Shown in pieces: positions 60,804-64,000 of a stretch of DNA of 64,000 nucleotides. A program made the position numbers and the translations under genes. Origin of the DNA: Schaalia odontolytica. GTDB lineage: Bacteria; Actinomycetota; Actinomycetes; Actinomycetales; Actinomycetaceae. A model generated the notes under the pieces. The model was given only the letters and a program-made list of their open reading frames with translations, had not been told where the DNA came from and did no database searches. The stretch lies in assembly GCF_024584435.1 (NCBI RefSeq), contig NZ_CP102197.1, forward strand, positions 2,046,001 through 2,110,000. The letters run 5' to 3'. Every line of letters starts with the position of its first letter. Position 1 is the first letter of the stretch.

Positions 60804-61489
60804 GCACCTTCGTCGGCATCCCGCGCATTCCCACGGCCGCTCCGAGCGAGGAGATGGACCCGCGGGACGCGCGCGCCGTGCGCATGGCGGTCTCGGTGCT
60901 CCTGGACTACCCGGGGGACGACTTCGAGGCCAAGCTGAACGCCGTCGAGGAGGCGCTGGCGGACCTGCCGGAGCCTGCCTCGTCGGCCCTGGCCTCGTTC
61001 GTGGCCCACGCCCGCGGCGCGGGCCTGCGCGCCATGCAGACCACGTACGTGGAGACCTTCGACCAGCGGCGCCGGTGCGCGCTGGGCCTGACCTACTACA
61101 CGCACGGCGACACCCGCGGGCGCGGGCAGGCGATCCTGGCCTTCAAGGAGGTGCTGCGCCGCGCGGGCTTCGAGATGGAGCGCGAGGAGCTGCCCGATCA
61201 CCTTCCCGTGGTCTTGGAGTTCGCCGCTTTCGATGAGACGGGGACGGCGGAGGCGCTGCTGCGCTCGAACCGCGAGGGCATCGAGGTGATTCGCACGGCG
61301 CTGCGCGCCGCCCACTCCCCGTACGCCCCGCTGTTGGAGGCGCTGGTGGCGACGCTGCCGGAGCCGGATGAAGAGACGATCCGGGGCTTCCGGCGGCTCA
61401 TCAGCCAGGGGCCGCCCACCGAGCTGGTGGGCGTGGGTGACCTGGCCGCCACGCCATTCCCGACTTCCGATACAACGATGGGACGGTAA
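60800..61489 (+). CDS. narJ: Nitrate reductase assembly chaperone NarJ
   Basis: A 229-residue redox-enzyme maturation protein that binds the NarG N-terminus before cofactor insertion. The LGLTYYTHGDTRGRGQAI motif and the DHLPVVLEFAA stretch are characteristic. The ATG overlaps the narH stop as ATGA. The protein is not part of the final complex. Confidence 0.95.
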   Translation: MSTFVGIPRIPTAAPSEEMDPRDARAVRMAVSVLLDYPGDDFEAKLNAVEEALADLPEPASSALASFVAHARGAGLRAMQTTYVETFDQRRRCALGLTYYTHGDTRGRGQAILAFKEVLRRAGFEMEREELPDHLPVVLEFAAFDETGTAEALLRSNREGIEVIRTALRAAHSPYAPLLEALVATLPEPDEETIRGFRRLISQGPPTELVGVGDLAATPFPTSDTTMGR

Positions 61490-61494
61490 CGTTC

Positions 61495-62268
61495 ATGGAA
61501 TCCGCACTGTTGCGCGCCTCTGCTTCGCAGACGCAGGCGCTGTCCTTCCTCGATATCGCCCTGTGGGTGGTCCTGCCCTACGTGGCCTTCGTGATCCTCA
61601 TCGTGGGTCTCGCGTGGCGCTACAAGACCGACCAGTACGGGTGGACCTCTCGTTCCTCGCAGTGGAATGAGCCGACCATCTTGCGCTGGGCCTCGCCGAT
61701 GTTCCACTTCGGCGTCCTCTTCGTCTTCCTGGGCCACCTGCTGGGCCTGGTGATCCCCAAGACGTGGACCGAGGCGGCGGGGGTCTCCCAGCACACCTAC
61801 CACCTGGTGGCGACGATTCCCGGCACGATCGCGGGGCTCGTGACGATCATCGGCCTGGTTCTGCTGATCTACCGCCGCGTGGTGGTCAAGTCGGTGCGCG
61901 TGGCGACCACGCGCATGGACGTGGTCACCTACGTCATGCTCTCGATCCCGGTTGGCCTGGGCGCGGTGGCGACGATCGTGAACCAGGTGCTCGGCGGGCA
62001 CGAGGGCTACGACTATCGCGAGACGATCTCGGTGTGGTTCCGCTCGATCTTCTACCTGCACCCGCAGGCTCACCTGATGGCGGACGTGCCGCTGACCTTC
62101 AAGCTGCACATCGTGGCGGGCCTCCTGCTCTTCTGCGTGTGGCCCTTCACCCGCCTCGTGCACGTGGTGAGCGCCCCCGTCGGCTACGTCGCGCGCCCCC
62201 CGGTGATCTACCGGTCGCGCGACTCCCGCCGCGAGCATGAGCTGACGCGCGGAGGCATGTCGGACTGA
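61495..62268 (+). CDS. narI: Respiratory nitrate reductase gamma subunit NarI
   Basis: A 257-residue cytochrome b subunit that takes electrons from menaquinol. It has five helices. Haem-ligand histidines fall in PMFHFGVLFVFLGHLLGL and in FKLHIVAGLLLFCVWPFTRL plus VHVVSAP. The N-terminal 20 residues are outside the family core. It follows narJ by 5 bp and ends the operon. Confidence 0.95.
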   Translation: MESALLRASASQTQALSFLDIALWVVLPYVAFVILIVGLAWRYKTDQYGWTSRSSQWNEPTILRWASPMFHFGVLFVFLGHLLGLVIPKTWTEAAGVSQHTYHLVATIPGTIAGLVTIIGLVLLIYRRVVVKSVRVATTRMDVVTYVMLSIPVGLGAVATIVNQVLGGHEGYDYRETISVWFRSIFYLHPQAHLMADVPLTFKLHIVAGLLLFCVWPFTRLVHVVSAPVGYVARPPVIYRSRDSRREHELTRGGMSD

Positions 62269-62318
62269 TCGGTGGCCGGTGGCCTCGGCCCGCGAGGCGC
62301 CGACCGAGATGCCGCGTG

Positions 62319-62353
62319 GCGGGGGCGGGCGCATGCTCGCCCCCGCATTTTTT
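62319..62353 (+). terminator. Intrinsic terminator of the nar operon
   Basis: GCGGGGGCGGGC and GCTCGCCCCCGC pair (one wobble) around GCAT, followed by ATTTTTT, 50 bp after the narI stop. Confidence 0.85.
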
Positions 62354-62556
62354 CCAGACGCGCATCCTGACCTGCGCGCGCGTGGTGGCGCGACCCGCGT
62401 AATGGTGTTTCCTTCTGGTTTTGGCCGTGCGAAAAGCCGCCCGTCCGGCCTAGAATAAAAGCGCGATTTGTCAGTAACGTAATACCGCTACAGTCGTGCG
62501 GGACGATGCCGTCAGGCGCGTTACCGGCGATTATGAGGGAGAAGAGAGGAGAGGCG

Positions 62557-63552
62557 ATGAGTGACGCCTCCCGTTCTCGGCCGCTGGCCGAAACACTCGC
62601 CGCGATGGCTACCCTGACCCCGGCACAGCACGCCCTGCTCGAGCGTATTTCCTACCACACCGCCCCGGTGACCGTGGCCGAGCTGGCCCAGGAGGCCGGC
62701 CTGCACGTCTCCAGCGTGCGAGAGACCCTCGAGGGGCTCTACGGCCTCAGGCTGGTAGACAAGCAGCAGCTGCCCTCGTCGGGGCGAGGTCGCCCCGCCC
62801 TCGGCTACTCGACGACGACCCCGGCGGACCCCTCTTTCGCCGCCCAGATGCTCCACCAGCTCACGTCTTCGCTGCTCGCGTGGCTGCGGGTGGACGCGTC
62901 GGACCCGGCGGCGTCGGTGCGCGAGATCGGGTCGCGGTGGGCGGACGCCGCCCTGGAGGCGATGGCGGTCCCCGACCATCATCACGCGGTGTCGCGGCGC
63001 GGCGTGCGCGACTCCTTCAACATCGCGGGGCACCTGGGCAAGGTGCGCCTGTTCATGAACGCGATGGGTTTTGCCTCGGTCCCGCACGAGAGCGATCCCC
63101 TGGCGGTCGTGCTGACGGCCTGCCCCTTCACCGAGCCGGGCGCGCCCGACGACCTGGCGCTGGAGCTGCGCCGGGGCATCGTCGAACGGGTGTTTGAGCG
63201 GACGGCGACGGGATTGGCCTCGTGGTCGCTGGAGACCGACCCCGTGGAGCCGCTGCGTCTGACGGTGTTCATCCGCCCCGTTCAGGAGGCTCATCCAAAG
63301 CCGCTGTCGACGACTCTGCACTTCTTCGGCGGGGCGGCCGAGGCGGCGGGCGGCTACGTGCGCGAGATCCCGTCGGCGCAGACGCCGGGCACGCTCGGCG
63401 AGCTGATCGCGCAGCTCGGGGACGACAATCCGGCGCTGGCCCGGATCCTGGACGTGTCGAGCTTCCTCGTCAATGAACGTTCGGCGGGCCCGGAGACCGA
63501 GCTGGTCCCGGGGGCGCGCGTCGACGTGTTGCCCCCGTTTGCGGGCGGGTGA
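62557..63552 (+). CDS. Winged-helix regulator fused to a C-terminal MoaD domain
   Basis: A 331-residue fusion. Residues 18-85 form a winged helix (LTPAQHALLERISYHTAPVT then VAELAQEAGLHVSSVRETLE, with the GRGRPALGYS wing). Residues 90-240 resemble the C-terminal part of COG2345-type ArsR-like regulators, with MNAMGFASVPHESDPLAVVL and the single Cys in TACPF. Residues 249-331 are a MoaD/ThiS-like ubiquitin fold starting TTLHFFGGAAEAAGGY and ending PPFAGG, with the C-terminal Gly-Gly that MoaD needs for thiocarboxylation. The next gene is moaE, so this is probably the only local MoaD source. GAGAGGAGAGGCG precedes the ATG. Regulation of the nar/moa genes is inferred, not shown. Confidence 0.82.
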   Translation: MSDASRSRPLAETLAAMATLTPAQHALLERISYHTAPVTVAELAQEAGLHVSSVRETLEGLYGLRLVDKQQLPSSGRGRPALGYSTTTPADPSFAAQMLHQLTSSLLAWLRVDASDPAASVREIGSRWADAALEAMAVPDHHHAVSRRGVRDSFNIAGHLGKVRLFMNAMGFASVPHESDPLAVVLTACPFTEPGAPDDLALELRRGIVERVFERTATGLASWSLETDPVEPLRLTVFIRPVQEAHPKPLSTTLHFFGGAAEAAGGYVREIPSAQTPGTLGELIAQLGDDNPALARILDVSSFLVNERSAGPETELVPGARVDVLPPFAGG

Positions 63553-63653
63553 GAGCTTGTAGTCAGTTTGCGCTCGTCGGTCAGGGTTTCGTGAAACTCC
63601 CGGCCGCTTCATCGTAGGATGAGGGAAAGCCTCGCCCGTCCTTGGAGGATCCC

Positions 63654-64000
63654 ATGTCAGCTCAGATTGCAACCGGCATCACCGACGACCCCCTGGACTC
63701 CGGCGCGCTGATCGATAGCGCTCGCCTGGGTACGTGCGGTGCGGTCGCCTCCTTCATCGGTGTGGTGCGCAACCACGACGGGGGAGAGGCCGTGGAGGCC
63801 ATCGAGTATTCGTGCCACCCGTCGGCTCGTCAGATTCTGCGCGAGATCGTCTCGGAGAAGAGTGACCGCCCCGGCGTGCATCGCATCGTCGCCTGGCACC
63901 GCGTGGGCCATCTGGGGATCGGCGAGGACGCGATGGTCGTCGCCGTGGCCGCGGAGCACCGCGCCCAGGCGTTCCGTGCGGTTGAGGCGATTGTTGAGGA
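63654..64000 (+). CDS. moaE: Molybdopterin synthase catalytic subunit MoaE (3' end cut by window)
   Basis: The first 115 residues of MoaE, which with MoaD thiocarboxylate converts cPMP to molybdopterin. Conserved parts are CGAVASFIGVVRNHDGG, IEYSCHPSARQILREI and VAWHRVGHLGIGEDAMVVAV. The catalytic lysine region should lie just past the window end. TTGGAGGATCCC precedes the ATG. It follows the MoaD-fusion gene by about 100 bp. Confidence 0.95.
   Translation, partial: MSAQIATGITDDPLDSGALIDSARLGTCGAVASFIGVVRNHDGGEAVEAIEYSCHPSARQILREIVSEKSDRPGVHRIVAWHRVGHLGIGEDAMVVAVAAEHRAQAFRAVEAIVE

Overview
This window is high-GC, gene-dense DNA that looks like an actinobacterium of the Actinomycetaceae (Schaalia/Actinomyces-like). 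The assignment is inference. It rests on the GC-rich codon use, tight ATGA/GTGA gene overlaps, many starts that look leaderless (a -10 hexamer exactly 6 nt before the start codon), an HrpA-type helicase of about 1,600 residues, a CcdA-thioredoxin fusion, and a complete narK-narGHJI nitrate respiration operon.

Region by region. 1-10.8 kb (mostly minus strand): a DipZ-like thiol-disulfide protein, a nucleoside-kinase-like P-loop protein, a phosphoribosyltransferase, a SprT-like metalloprotein, HrpA, an ADP-ribosylglycohydrolase, a ferritin-like/VIT1 iron exporter and a YtxH-like protein. 11-17.3 kb: a degenerate alpha/beta hydrolase, a PfkB sugar kinase, a TRIC-type channel, an APC permease, an HNH nuclease and a VanZ protein. 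17.4-20.9 kb: an ABC exporter with a histidine kinase/response regulator pair. 20.9-22.3 kb: a gene-free, repeat-dense stretch with an IS3-type remnant. 22.3-28 kb: an oligopeptide ABC importer whose substrate-binding gene carries a one-base frameshift. 28.3-31.8 kb: an osmoprotectant ABC importer with a MarR regulator. 32-33 kb: a voltage-gated potassium channel flanked by two related tiny hydrophobic ORFs.

33.1-36.3 kb is a clearly AT-richer cassette of three minus-strand genes (sce7726-like, sce7725-like, HEPN/RES-like). It is bounded by a 64-bp perfect direct repeat that is also the terminator-like hairpin of the neighbouring uracil permease gene; the stop codons of the RES gene and the permease align within the two repeats. 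It is the best candidate here for a transferred, poorly described system (probable defence or toxin function). 36.3-46.7 kb: uracil permease, a DUF4190 protein, tRNA-Ser(GGA), a YbaK-like deacylase, SRP RNA, tRNA-Arg(ACG), a mosaic 93/42-bp repeat array, gluQRS, paired crcB genes, metNIQ, a YagU protein and upp.

46.9-64 kb: tadA with a long disordered tail, then molybdenum cofactor genes (mogA, moaC, moeA, moaA, moaE) around narK-narGHJI. These genes work together: NarGHI needs bis-MGD cofactor, MoaA/MoaC make cPMP, MoaE plus a MoaD domain form molybdopterin synthase, and MogA/MoeA insert molybdate. MoaD is not a free protein here: it forms the C-terminus of a winged-helix transcriptional regulator placed between narI and moaE. 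Three dispersed palindromic elements sharing a GACACGCCGG core lie in intergenic gaps at 21.5, 51.0 and 52.3 kb.
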